Source: Candidatus Omnitrophota bacterium (GTDB taxonomy: Bacteria; Omnitrophota; Gorgyraeia; Gygaellales; Profunditerraquicolaceae). From it: a DNA stretch of 48,479 nucleotides. The position numbers and the translations under genes are program-made. Below are positions 1 to 7,921 of this stretch, piece by piece; the first letter of the stretch is position 1; every line of letters starts with the position of its first letter. The stretch covers positions 1 through 48,479 of the forward strand of contig JAQUMI010000006.1 of the NCBI GenBank assembly GCA_028718225.1, written 5' to 3'. The notes beneath the pieces were generated by a model. It was not told the origin of the DNA and did no database searches. It worked only from the letters and a program-made list of their open reading frames with translations.

Positions 1-1
1 A

Positions 2-133
2 GCGGATTGGAATAAAAGTAATATAGTAGGCAATGACTTTGTGCTGGGATACGGCGGGAAAGTGCAGACCGTAAGGCTGGTAAAAGGCCTTTCTACTACC
101 AATCTGATTAAGAAGATTGCCCGGAAGTGCTAA
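2..133 (+). CDS. Heptose-1-phosphate nucleotidyltransferase, C-terminal end (partial)
   Basis: Only the last 43 codons and the stop lie in the window. They include GNDFVLGYGGKVQ and end in KGLSTTNLIKKI. This resembles the C-terminal signature of the nucleotidyltransferase that makes ADP-heptose (RfaE domain II, the C-terminal half of HldE), where STTxxIxKI closes the fold. The product would feed heptose into the lipopolysaccharide inner core, so a diderm envelope is implied. Whether the missing upstream part is a fused sugar kinase cannot be seen. The stop lies 17 bases inside the next reading frame, so the thiamine genes are probably on the same transcript. Confidence 0.7.
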   Translation, partial: ADWNKSNIVGNDFVLGYGGKVQTVRLVKGLSTTNLIKKIARKC

Positions 134-557
134 GAGAAGTACAGCCAAGAGAATAATCGACGCCAATATAAACCGCGTAAAGGAGGGGTTGCGTGTCTGC
201 GAGGAAATTACCCGGTTTATATTAAATAACCGCTTGCTTACCCGCGAACTTAAAGAAGTACGCCACCAGATCGATGCGGCGGCAAAGAGTCTAGCCGCGC
301 GCAGCGAATTGCTCCAGGAGAGGCTAAGTGCAAGCGATGTGGGGGAAAATATTTATATCAACGAATTAAAAAGGGATAGCCTCAAGGATATCTTTTTTGC
401 CAATATTCAGAGGGCCAAGGAATCAGTAAGAGTCCTGGAGGAATTCAGCAAGCTGATTAATATAAATTCCAGCCTTAAATTCAAAAAGGTTAGATATAAA
501 ATATATGCGATTGAGAAGAAGGCGTCTGCAAAAATCTCGGCTTTATGCGCTCATTGA
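117..557 (+). CDS. thiD2: ThiD2-type hydroxymethylpyrimidine phosphate kinase domain protein
   Basis: A 146-residue protein opening with RIIDANINRVKEGLRVCEEI. This matches the domain found fused in front of ThiE in cyanobacteria and several other phyla (ThiD2). By family knowledge ThiD2 is a kinase for hydroxymethylpyrimidine phosphate, unrelated to classical ThiD. Here it is a separate, mostly helical protein with a repeated pattern (NINRVKEGLRVCEE near 18-31 and NIQRAKESVRVLEE near 96-109), suggesting an internal duplication. The start is a TTG inside the end of the previous gene, and no in-frame ATG lies before the conserved part. The 3' end overlaps thiE by 53 bases in another frame. Function is by family; the start is less certain. 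Confidence 0.75.
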   Translation: MPGSAKRSTAKRIIDANINRVKEGLRVCEEITRFILNNRLLTRELKEVRHQIDAAAKSLAARSELLQERLSASDVGENIYINELKRDSLKDIFFANIQRAKESVRVLEEFSKLININSSLKFKKVRYKIYAIEKKASAKISALCAH

Positions 558-1146
558 TAAAGATACGATTAAGAAACCTGGTCCGGTATTGGCTAAAAAA
601 TTAGCTGTTTCCGGGGTAGATATCATCCAGCTAAGGGATAAACATTCTTCCCGGGCGAGCATATTAAAAGAAGCTGTTTTGATCAGCCGGGCGCTTAAAA
701 ATAAGAGCATTATTTTTATCGTCAATGATTATCCTGATATAGCGAAATTATCGGGAAGCGACGGATTGCATATCGGGCAATCTGACATATCGCTTAAAAA
801 AGCCAGGAGTATTTTGGGTAAAGACAGGCTGATTGGGGTTTCTTGTTCTAATCTAGAAGAAGCGTTGGAGGCAGAGAAAGCCGGAGCGGATTACCTAGGT
901 CTGGGTCCGGTATTTAAAACTCCGACCAAGGCAGGCGGTAAGCCTATCGGTATAAAAAGCCTTAAGGAATTCACCCGAAGGATCAGGATCCCGGTTTTTG
1001 CCATAGGGAACATAACCCGGGATAACCTGAAAAAAATTACCTCTTGCGGCATCCAGAGGGTAGCGGTATGCCGCGCGATTTTAAAAAGTAGGAACATGCA
1101 AAGGGCTGCGGCATATTTTTCCGTAAAGCTAAAAGAGACGAAATGA
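505..1146 (+). CDS. thiE: Thiamine-phosphate synthase
   Basis: A 213-residue TIM-barrel enzyme joining hydroxymethylpyrimidine diphosphate and thiazole phosphate to give thiamine phosphate in the cytoplasm. Family motifs run in order: QLRDK near 42-46, IVNDYPDIA near 72-80, DGLHIGQSDI near 86-95, IGVSCS near 110, the phosphate and substrate loop GLGPVFKTPTKAGGKPIG near 132-149, AIGNI near 167, and GIQRVAVCRAIL near 182-193. The ATG at 505 gives a basic leader (RLRRRR) before the first strand and lies inside thiD2, 53 bases before its stop. The gene ends in an ATGA overlap with thiC. The close coupling supports one thiamine transcript. Confidence 0.93.
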   Translation: MRLRRRRLQKSRLYALIDKDTIKKPGPVLAKKLAVSGVDIIQLRDKHSSRASILKEAVLISRALKNKSIIFIVNDYPDIAKLSGSDGLHIGQSDISLKKARSILGKDRLIGVSCSNLEEALEAEKAGADYLGLGPVFKTPTKAGGKPIGIKSLKEFTRRIRIPVFAIGNITRDNLKKITSCGIQRVAVCRAILKSRNMQRAAAYFSVKLKETK

Positions 1147-2447
1147 CGCAATTAGAATGCGCTAAAAATAATAAACTCACTTCCTTAATGCGCAAGATCT
1201 GCCAGCAGGAGGGAGTATCTGCCCAAAACCTGCTTAGGTACATAAAAGAAGGCAAGGTAGTCTTACTCAAGAATAGATTCCATAATCTGGCTAAGCCCTG
1301 CGCTGTCGGATTCTCCCTGCGCACTAAGGTAAACTCTAACCTAGGCACCTCAACGGACAAATCCCGCATTAAAGAAGAATTAAAAAAATTAGCTGTTTCT
1401 ATAAGATACGGCGCAGATACAGTGATGGATTTAAGCGTGGGCGGTAACTTAAGGCTAGTCCGTAATCGGATCCTGAAATTTTCCACTATTCCCGTCGGAA
1501 CAGTCCCGGTATATGAGATTGCTGTAAACGCTCAGAGAAAAAAAGGGGATTTCCTTAGTTTTGGGCCGGACGATATACTAGATGTTTTAGAGGCGCAGGC
1601 AGAAGAGGGGGTAGATTTTTTTACCATCCATTCCGGAGTAACCAGGGATAATTTAAGGGTGCTTAAAAAAAACCGGAGAGTGCTGGGGATCGTTTCGAGG
1701 GGAGGAGCAATAATCGCGAATTGGATCAGCAGGCACGGCAGGGAAAATCCGTTTTATGAACATTTTGATGAAATTCTGGATATCGCCTATAAATATGATG
1801 TGGTTTTAAGCCTGGGTGACGGGATGCGCCCCGGCTCTATTCTGGACGCTACGGATAAAACACAGCTTGCCGAGCTCAAAACGTTAGGGGAATTGGCGAA
1901 GCGGGCAAAAAGGAGGAATGTCCAGGTGATGATTGAAGGGCCGGGGCATGTTCCTTTAAATCAAATTGAAAAAAATATAATTTTAGAGAAAAAGCTCTGC
2001 CAGCAGGCACCGTTCTATGTGTTGGGGCCTATTGTGACTGATGTGGCCAGCGGTTATGATCATATTACTGCGGCCATAGGCGGATCCCTGGCCGCTGGTT
2101 TTGGCGCGGATTTTTTGTGTTATGTCACTCCCGCCGAACACCTGAAGCACCCGTCAATAGATGATGTTAGGGATGGGGTTGTCGCTTCCAGGATCGCTGC
2201 CCATGCTGCGGATATAGTAAAAAACAATCGTTCGGCGATAAGGTGGGACAGGGAGATGTCTTTGGCCCGCAAGAAACGTGATTGGCAAAAACAGATCAAG
2301 CTGTCTATAGACCCGCAGAAAGCCAGGGAATACCGGAAATCGTCCCAGCCGCAGAATAACGATGTCTGTACAATGTGCGGGAGGTATTGTTCTATTAAGC
2401 TCATGGATAAATGCCTGCCTGCCGGCAGGCCAGGTATGCGGGCGTAG
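1143..2447 (+). CDS. thiC: Phosphomethylpyrimidine synthase (radical SAM, 4Fe-4S)
   Basis: ThiC rearranges aminoimidazole ribotide into the hydroxymethylpyrimidine phosphate of thiamine. The 434-residue length fits the short ThiC form without the extra N-terminal domain of the E. coli enzyme. Visible motifs: VGTVPVYE near 119, EGVDFFTIHSGV near 155-166, VSRGG near 185, LSLGDGMRPGS near 223-233, MIEGPGHVPL near 264-273, LGPIVTDVASGYDH near 294-307. The C-terminal cluster motif is CTMCGRYC (CX2CX3C), one residue tighter than the CX2CX4C of E. coli. The ATG overlaps the thiE stop. The last nine or so residues come from a palindromic repeat and from the first bases of tRNA-Gly, whose positions 8-10 form the stop codon. 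Confidence 0.93.
   Translation: MTQLECAKNNKLTSLMRKICQQEGVSAQNLLRYIKEGKVVLLKNRFHNLAKPCAVGFSLRTKVNSNLGTSTDKSRIKEELKKLAVSIRYGADTVMDLSVGGNLRLVRNRILKFSTIPVGTVPVYEIAVNAQRKKGDFLSFGPDDILDVLEAQAEEGVDFFTIHSGVTRDNLRVLKKNRRVLGIVSRGGAIIANWISRHGRENPFYEHFDEILDIAYKYDVVLSLGDGMRPGSILDATDKTQLAELKTLGELAKRAKRRNVQVMIEGPGHVPLNQIEKNIILEKKLCQQAPFYVLGPIVTDVASGYDHITAAIGGSLAAGFGADFLCYVTPAEHLKHPSIDDVRDGVVASRIAAHAADIVKNNRSAIRWDREMSLARKKRDWQKQIKLSIDPQKAREYRKSSQPQNNDVCTMCGRYCSIKLMDKCLPAGRPGMRA
2413..2434 (+). repeat. GC-rich palindromic element at the end of thiC
   Basis: Positions 2417-2430 are a perfect 14-bp palindrome, GCCTGCCGGCAGGC, flanked by further CCTG/CAGG copies. It lies inside the last codons of thiC, immediately before tRNA-Gly. 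Similar CCTGCC/GGCAGG palindromes are common as dispersed elements in uncultivated bacterial genomes (recalled, not searched). It could fold as a hairpin in RNA, marking the thiC 3' end or helping to separate the tRNA. Confidence 0.6.
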
Positions 2448-2511
2448 TTCATCGGTAGAACACCAGCTTCCCAAGCTGGATAGGAGGGTTCAATTCCCTT
2501 CGCCCGCTCCA
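2438..2511 (+). tRNA. tRNA-Gly (anticodon CCC)
   Basis: A full cloverleaf can be drawn. The acceptor GCGGGCG (2438-2444) pairs with CGCCCGC (2501-2507). The anticodon stem CCAGC/GCTGG encloses loop TTCCCAA, giving anticodon CCC at 2470-2472, which reads GGG. The T arm is GAGGG/CCCTT around TTCAATT. The discriminator is T2508 and the CCA end is encoded (2509-2511). The first ten bases overlap the thiC reading frame. Confidence 0.93.
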
Positions 2512-2527
2512 GAATACAGCAGGAGAA

Positions 2528-3190
2528 ATGCAGAAGAAATTATTAATAATTTTATTCAGTTTAGGGATATGCGGTTGCGCAACGGCTCCCTATGTACAGC
2601 CTGCCGCGGTCAAGATACCTGCGGGCATGACCGGCACTTATCATAGCATTCAAAAAGGCCAAACCCTTTGGAAGATATCCAGGATTTATGGGGTTGACCT
2701 GGAAGAATTAGCCCGGATAAACCGCATATCTGATGCCACGGCAATAGAAATCGGCCGGCAGATATTTATTCCTAACCGTTTTAAAGTAGAGCCGGCAAGC
2801 GCCAGGTATAGTGATAATGACGATTTTATCTGGCCATTAGCCGGCAGGACAATCGGTTCATTCGGTCAGACGATCAATAATAAAGTCAATAAAGGTATCA
2901 ATATACAACCTTACGGTTCTTTAGAAGTAGCCGCTTCCCGGGGCGGTAAGGTGGTTTTTTTAAGCAGGGATTTCGCGGGATTGGGTAAGACCGTAATTAT
3001 TGAGCATAAAGACGGATTATTTACGGTTTACGCCCGAAATTCCGAGATATTTGTCAGGGCCGGGGATAATGTGCAGAAAGGTTCGGTTATCGCCAGGACA
3101 GGCTCAAGTGGCCGGGATAAGAATACTTACCTGCATTTTGAAATAAGGAAAGGGCATATTCCCCAGAACCCGTTATTTTATTTGCCATGA
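2528..3190 (+). CDS. NlpD-like LysM/LytM lipoprotein, probably without peptidase activity
   Basis: A 220-residue exported protein. A short hydrophobic signal ends in ICGC (Cys 17), a lipoprotein box, so it is probably anchored in a membrane. A LysM repeat (near 38-83, YHSIQKGQTLWKIS) should bind peptidoglycan. A LytM/M23 domain (near 100-220) follows. The zinc ligands of active M23 enzymes are changed: the HxxxD position reads NKGINI, YAHN reads YARN, and the HxH motif reads YLHFEI. E. coli NlpD, an amidase activator, shows the same type of losses, so a regulatory cell-wall role is inferred. AGGAGA sits very close to the ATG. No amidase gene is in the window. It overlaps the next gene by ATGA. 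Confidence 0.8.
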   Translation: MQKKLLIILFSLGICGCATAPYVQPAAVKIPAGMTGTYHSIQKGQTLWKISRIYGVDLEELARINRISDATAIEIGRQIFIPNRFKVEPASARYSDNDDFIWPLAGRTIGSFGQTINNKVNKGINIQPYGSLEVAASRGGKVVFLSRDFAGLGKTVIIEHKDGLFTVYARNSEIFVRAGDNVQKGSVIARTGSSGRDKNTYLHFEIRKGHIPQNPLFYLP

Positions 3191-4779
3191 TTAAAAAAAT
3201 ATTTTTCGGGCGTGAAGCATATTTAGAGCTTTTGGAGAAGCGCGTAAGCGGCTTAAAAGACAATTACCGCCAGAATATCGCTATTATCGGAGATGAGTTG
3301 GTAGGCAAGACTTCCATAATTTTCCGCTTTCTTGAAAAATTCCAGGACAATCGCATTATCATGCTTTATCTTGAGGCCAGGCCCGAATCGCTGGATTCTT
3401 TCGCCAAAAGGTTTAGCGGAGTCCTGCTTTATAATTTCCTGGGCAATAGCGGCATAGATTTGAAGGAAGACCTGGATTTTCTTATACGTAAATCCGAAAA
3501 ATATGCGCCTAAGACAGTGGAAAAAATACGTCTTATCCTGAACAGTTTGAACAGAAGGAAGAAGAAGGATATATTCAGCGAATTGAACCTGCTCTGTGAA
3601 ATAATCTACCAGGAGACAGGCAAGTCTTGCGTGGTAATATTTGACGAATTCCAAAATTTAGAGAGCGTGGGTTTTGCTAACCTCTACCGCGAATGGTCCA
3701 AACTCCTCATCACTAATAAGAACACGATGTATATAATCCTAAGCTCGATGAAATTTAAAGCCAAGAGCGTGCTCTCTAAGAACCTTTCTTTGCTGTTCGG
3801 GAATTTTGAAGTAGTGACAGTTGAACCATTTGACATAAAGGCCAGTGAAGAATATTTGGCTAGCCGGCTTTATGCCGTCAATTTAAGTACGCCATTAAAG
3901 AATTTCATCGTGCATTTTACCGGCGGCTGCCCGATGTATCTTGAAATTATCGCCAATGCCTTATTGGAAAATAAGGGAGTTACGCTTTCAGAAATACTGG
4001 AGAGCCTGCTTTTTGATTCCGCCGGCCTATTAAACCAGAGATTTTCCAGTTATGTCAAAATGTTCCTTGAGCATCCGCACAGTAATGACTGTATATCTAT
4101 CCTTTATTTAGTCTCTAACGGCAGGAACAGGATAAAGGATATCGCTCATATCCTGCATATGCAGAAAAAAGAATTACTTGCCAGGATCAACTATTTGTTA
4201 GAGTTGGATACCCTGGCGCGCAGCGCGGACTTTTTAAAGATCAATGATAGGGTGTTTAGTTTCTGGATAAAATTTGTTTATCAGGAGAAGCTGCATTCCC
4301 TCACTTTTGATGCTAAAAACCAGAAGACCCGGTTCCGCGATAGCCTGCAGGATTTGATCCAGGAATTTATAGCCAATGCCCAAAAGCCGCTTATGGAAAG
4401 GATGAATGAACTGCTTTGCCTGTTTGAAAATGAAATGGTGCAGTTGGAAAGAAAAAAGATCCGCTTGAACCATTTTCGCGAAATAAAACCGCTGCGTTTT
4501 AACAGCCGGATATTAAAAAATGGATTGATCGGCCGTTCTAATGAGAGCCTGTGGATCGTAGCGTTAAAAACGGATTTACTGACCGAGGAGGACGTGTTGG
4601 AATTTTCCCGGGAATGCCGCAGATACCGGCATAAGCTGCAAAGAAAAATTATCATAACCTTAAAGGATATTGATATGAATACCAGGCTCAGGGCGTTAGA
4701 AGAAAAAATCTGGGCCTGGGATATAAATAATTTAAATCAGATCCTGGATTTATATTCGCGGCCGCGGGTAATCGCATGA
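3187..4779 (+). CDS. Archaeal-type AAA/STAND ATPase with a nuclease-like C-terminal region
   Basis: A 530-residue protein of the type called 'ATPase domain predominantly from Archaea'. The Walker A motif GDELVGKT is at 35-42. Walker B, SCVVIFDEFQNL, has its acidic pair at 153-154. A sensor-like strand YIILSS is near 185. A winged-helix-like stretch follows (near 300-360). The last 80 residues (SLWIVALKTD..., KIIITLKDID, KIWAWDINNLNQIL) look like the degenerate restriction-endonuclease fold that ends many of these ATPases; that part is inference. Nothing shows its substrate. The family includes signalling and defence proteins, but here it is translationally coupled to housekeeping genes on both sides. 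No signal peptide is seen. Confidence 0.65.
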   Translation: MIKKIFFGREAYLELLEKRVSGLKDNYRQNIAIIGDELVGKTSIIFRFLEKFQDNRIIMLYLEARPESLDSFAKRFSGVLLYNFLGNSGIDLKEDLDFLIRKSEKYAPKTVEKIRLILNSLNRRKKKDIFSELNLLCEIIYQETGKSCVVIFDEFQNLESVGFANLYREWSKLLITNKNTMYIILSSMKFKAKSVLSKNLSLLFGNFEVVTVEPFDIKASEEYLASRLYAVNLSTPLKNFIVHFTGGCPMYLEIIANALLENKGVTLSEILESLLFDSAGLLNQRFSSYVKMFLEHPHSNDCISILYLVSNGRNRIKDIAHILHMQKKELLARINYLLELDTLARSADFLKINDRVFSFWIKFVYQEKLHSLTFDAKNQKTRFRDSLQDLIQEFIANAQKPLMERMNELLCLFENEMVQLERKKIRLNHFREIKPLRFNSRILKNGLIGRSNESLWIVALKTDLLTEEDVLEFSRECRRYRHKLQRKIIITLKDIDMNTRLRALEEKIWAWDINNLNQILDLYSRPRVIA

Positions 4780-5264
4780 AAATAGTAGTGATTTCGGATA
4801 CGCACATTCATGACCAAGAAGCCAGCCTCCCGGCAAGTTTAGTGGAAGAACTCAGGAGTGCGGATATGGTTATCCACGCAGGAGACTTTGTAAGTATGGG
4901 GATATTTGAAAAGTTAAAGTCCCTGTGCACGGATTTTCGGGCAGTCTGCGGGAATATGGACCCGCAGGAGATCTGCGAAGCCTTGCCGCGAAAAATAATC
5001 TTGAAGGCCGGAAAATTTAAGATCGGAATTATGCACGGTTACGGTGCTCCGAACAACCTCATTGAAGTACTCTCCGGTGAATTCCGGGCCGAAAAGCCGG
5101 ATATAGTCATATTCGGCCACTCACACTCGGCTTGCAACGAAAAGATAGACGGCATTTTATTCTTTAATCCCGGCAGCCTGATGGATAAAGTATTTGCTAA
5201 AACTAATACCTACGGGATCATCGAGATTAATGATAAAATAGAAGCAAAAATAATCGCACTATGA
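4776..5264 (+). CDS. YfcE/MJ0936-family metallophosphoesterase
   Basis: A compact 162-residue calcineurin-like phosphoesterase. All metal-binding blocks are present in order: SDTHIH near 7-12, HAGDF near 34-38, GNMD near 59-62 (usually GNxD/H), MHGYG near 87-91, GHSHS near 114-118, and NPGSLMD near 131-137. The family hydrolyses small phosphodiesters with a two-metal centre; the natural substrate is generally unknown. It starts in an ATGA overlap with the ATPase gene and ends in an overlap with the HIT gene, suggesting a single operon. Confidence 0.85.
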   Translation: MKIVVISDTHIHDQEASLPASLVEELRSADMVIHAGDFVSMGIFEKLKSLCTDFRAVCGNMDPQEICEALPRKIILKAGKFKIGIMHGYGAPNNLIEVLSGEFRAEKPDIVIFGHSHSACNEKIDGILFFNPGSLMDKVFAKTNTYGIIEINDKIEAKIIAL

Positions 5265-5740
5265 AAATGGATAAACTTTGGGCGCCCTGGAGGATTAGCT
5301 ACATAAAAAACATAAAACGTAAAAAGTGTATTTTCTGCCAGTGCTCAAGCAGGAAACCCGGGAGCTATGTAGTATTTAAAACCAGGTATACGTCGGTAAT
5401 TTTGAACATCTTTCCGTACAATAACGGGCATCTTTTGGTTTCGCCGTTAAGGCATGTCAACCGGCTTGAACAGCTACGGGATGAAGAGGTGATGGATTTA
5501 TTTTATGCCTTAAAGAAGGCTAAAAAGCTTTTGGAAAAAGTATTGAAACCCCAGGGGTATAATCTGGGCCTAAACCTTGCTAAGGACGCCGGCGCCGGGA
5601 TAACCGGGCATTTGCATATACACATAGTCCCGAGGTGGAAAGGTGATACCAACTTCATGCCGGTGCTATTTAACACCAAGATAATTTCTCAATCATTGGA
5701 TGAATTGTACAAACAATTAAAAGATGCTCAGGCAAAATAA
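5261..5740 (+). CDS. HIT-family hydrolase / Ap4A phosphorylase-like protein
   Basis: A 159-residue histidine-triad protein. The catalytic triad is GHLHIHIVPRW near 120-130, followed by GDTNFMPV, which is characteristic of the branch including mycobacterial Ap4A phosphorylase. An N-terminal CIFCQC (near 24-29) probably forms half a zinc site. Family members split dinucleoside polyphosphates or nucleotidyl adducts; which reaction applies here cannot be told. The gene overlaps the phosphoesterase before it by 4 bases and the dGTPase-like gene after it by 17 bases, so three nucleotide-processing enzymes are translationally linked. Confidence 0.85.
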   Translation: MKMDKLWAPWRISYIKNIKRKKCIFCQCSSRKPGSYVVFKTRYTSVILNIFPYNNGHLLVSPLRHVNRLEQLRDEEVMDLFYALKKAKKLLEKVLKPQGYNLGLNLAKDAGAGITGHLHIHIVPRWKGDTNFMPVLFNTKIISQSLDELYKQLKDAQAK

Positions 5741-6878
5741 AATTAAAATAGTCGAAAACAGGATACTGGCTCCTTACGCTATGAAGAGCGAATTCAGCAA
5801 AGGAAGGGTATATCCTGAAAAAACCCACCCCTATAGGTCGGATTACCAGCGTGACCGCGACAGAATTGTGCACTCGGCCGCCTTCAGGAGACTCGAATAC
5901 AAGACCCAGGTATTTGTAAACCACGAAGGGGATTATTACCGCACGCGCCTTACGCATACTATCGAAGTGGCCCAGATAGCCCGGACCATTGCCGGTGTTT
6001 TGGGTTTAAATACGGATTTAACCGAAGCAATTGCCCTGGCCCACGATTTAGGGCATACGGCATTCGGCCACTCCGGGGAAGACGCCTTAAATGAACTGAT
6101 GTTTAGATTTGGCGGGTTTAACCATAATTTACAGGGCCTGCGGGTCGTGGATTATCTGGAGGAAAGGTATCCTGACTTTCCCGGGATTAATTTGACCTGG
6201 GAAGTAAGAGAGGGGATAGTTAAGCACTCTACGGTTTTTGATAAATCAATAAAGATAAGGGGGCTGGCGCCCGCAGAAGGCCCGTCGTTAGAAACGCAGG
6301 TTGTGGATATCGCTGATGAGATAGCTTACGATAACCATGACCTTGACGATGGCCTGACTTCGGGATTGATCAGGGAATCGGATTTGGAAAACCTGGCTAT
6401 TTGGGAAAGGATCAATAAGCGTATTGCCAAGAGGTACAGCGGGATATCCCCGGAAAAAAGGAAATATTTGATTATCCGTTCATTGATTGATTTGCAAGTT
6501 ACGGATTTAATAGGGGAAGCGGAGAAAAATATCGTCAAGCTAAAGCTTAAATCCTATAAAGATGCCAAAAATATAGATAAAAAAATTATCACTTTTAGCC
6601 AGGATATGCTAAAATTAAGAAAGCCGCTGCGCGCGTTTCTTATGGCCAGGCTCTATCACCATTACCGCGTAGTGCGCATGAGCACAAAAGCTAAGCGTTT
6701 TATTCAGGAATTGTTCCAGGTTTACGTAGCTAACCCCAGGCAGCTTCCTGAAATAGTCCAGGGGAGGATTGCCCGCGATGGCGTAAGGAGAGCAGTCTGT
6801 GATTACATCGCCGGTATGACTGATAGGTATGCGCTAGATGAATATAAAAAATTATTTGACCCCTACGAAAAGGTATAA
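5724..6878 (+). CDS. dGTPase-like HD-domain triphosphohydrolase
   Basis: A 384-residue member of the deoxyguanosine triphosphate triphosphohydrolase-like family, which releases tripolyphosphate from dNTPs. The N-terminal RILAPYA and the block HPYRSDYQRDRDRIVHSAAF (near 35-54) are family signatures and support the ATG at 5724 over a later ATG at 5781. The HD metal site is RLTHTIEVAQ (His near 78), AHDLGHTAFGH (His-Asp near 107-108) and DIADEIAYDNHDLDDGL near 195-211. Likely role: dNTP pool control. The end overlaps the next gene by 41 bases. Confidence 0.88.
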   Translation: MLRQNKIKIVENRILAPYAMKSEFSKGRVYPEKTHPYRSDYQRDRDRIVHSAAFRRLEYKTQVFVNHEGDYYRTRLTHTIEVAQIARTIAGVLGLNTDLTEAIALAHDLGHTAFGHSGEDALNELMFRFGGFNHNLQGLRVVDYLEERYPDFPGINLTWEVREGIVKHSTVFDKSIKIRGLAPAEGPSLETQVVDIADEIAYDNHDLDDGLTSGLIRESDLENLAIWERINKRIAKRYSGISPEKRKYLIIRSLIDLQVTDLIGEAEKNIVKLKLKSYKDAKNIDKKIITFSQDMLKLRKPLRAFLMARLYHHYRVVRMSTKAKRFIQELFQVYVANPRQLPEIVQGRIARDGVRRAVCDYIAGMTDRYALDEYKKLFDPYEKV

Positions 6879-7914
6879 GACCTTAATTTCCACCATTCAT
6901 AGTATCTACAGGCTGGTTAACTCTACCTATGAGTTAAAGGATCTGATTCCCCGCCTGACCCGGCTTTTCGGCCAGATATTAAACGCCGATTACTGCCAGA
7001 TAACCATGCTTGATGTTACCAAGAAGTATTCGGTTTTAAGATGCTTTGTCCAGGGTAAAAATAAATGTGTTTGCGACAAAAAAACGAGAGTCGTCAACAG
7101 GATAGAAAAAAGAATACTCCGGACCAGTTCAGTAATAATAAAAGGCCGGAGTATGGCTGCTCCCTTAATCTCGGATGACCTGATCGGCATCATTGTCATC
7201 CGGCGTAATAAAAGAGGGCATTCTTTTGAGAGGGCTGACCAGGAAACGCTGATGACTTTGGTGGAGCAGGCGATAATGGGGATTCGTAACCTCCAGCTTT
7301 ATGAGGAACAGCAGAAAATAGTTTTAGGGAGTATAAAATCGCTGGTTACCTTGTTAGATACCCGCGTGCCCCAGGAGTATACCCATTCGCCTTATTTTAG
7401 CCGGTTGGTAACCGCAATAGGTAACCAGATGCACCTTGATGAGAAGCAAATCCAGAGTTTAAAATATGCCAGCCTCCTGCACGATACGGGTAAGGTGGAT
7501 ATCCCTCCGGAGATCCTCACCAAGACCAGCAAGCTTACCGCCAGGGAGTATGACATCATTAAAAAACACCCGGTCAAGGGCGCCCAGATATTACGCCCCC
7601 TCCAGGTGCTCAGGCCGGTTATACCGATTATAGCCCACCACCATGAGAAATATGACGGCACAGGCTATCCTTCAAGATTGAAAAAAAACCAAATCCCGCA
7701 AGGTGCGCGGATTATGGCAGTTGCCGATGCTTTTGAAGCTATGGTTTACGGCAGGCCCTACCGCGAAAGAAAGGGGATTCATTCCGCAATAAAGGAGATC
7801 AAGAAGAAGAGCGGGAGCCAGTTTGACCCCAAGGTGGTGGAGGCGTTTTTAAAGATCATCAAGAAAGTTAACACCAAAATTTATTTAAAACAGGATAACC
7901 CCAGGTCATCTTAA
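6838..7914 (+). CDS. GAF-like sensor with HD-GYP phosphodiesterase domain
   Basis: A 358-residue soluble protein. The first 155 or so residues look like a GAF sensory domain. The rest is a complete HD-GYP domain: LLHDTGKVDIPPEIL (HD near 215-216), EYDIIKKHPVKGAQIL, HHHEKYDGTGYP (GYP near 273-277), IPQGARIMAVADAFEAM, and RPYRERKG. HD-GYP proteins break down cyclic di-GMP; all expected metal ligands are visible, so activity is likely. It has no receiver or membrane domain. The GGDEF protein at 16-17.2 kb could provide the opposing activity. The start ATG lies 41 bases inside the preceding gene; a TTG at 6856 is an alternative. Confidence 0.85.
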   Translation: MNIKNYLTPTKRYKTLISTIHSIYRLVNSTYELKDLIPRLTRLFGQILNADYCQITMLDVTKKYSVLRCFVQGKNKCVCDKKTRVVNRIEKRILRTSSVIIKGRSMAAPLISDDLIGIIVIRRNKRGHSFERADQETLMTLVEQAIMGIRNLQLYEEQQKIVLGSIKSLVTLLDTRVPQEYTHSPYFSRLVTAIGNQMHLDEKQIQSLKYASLLHDTGKVDIPPEILTKTSKLTAREYDIIKKHPVKGAQILRPLQVLRPVIPIIAHHHEKYDGTGYPSRLKKNQIPQGARIMAVADAFEAMVYGRPYRERKGIHSAIKEIKKKSGSQFDPKVVEAFLKIIKKVNTKIYLKQDNPRSS

Positions 7915-7921
7915 GGCCTAA

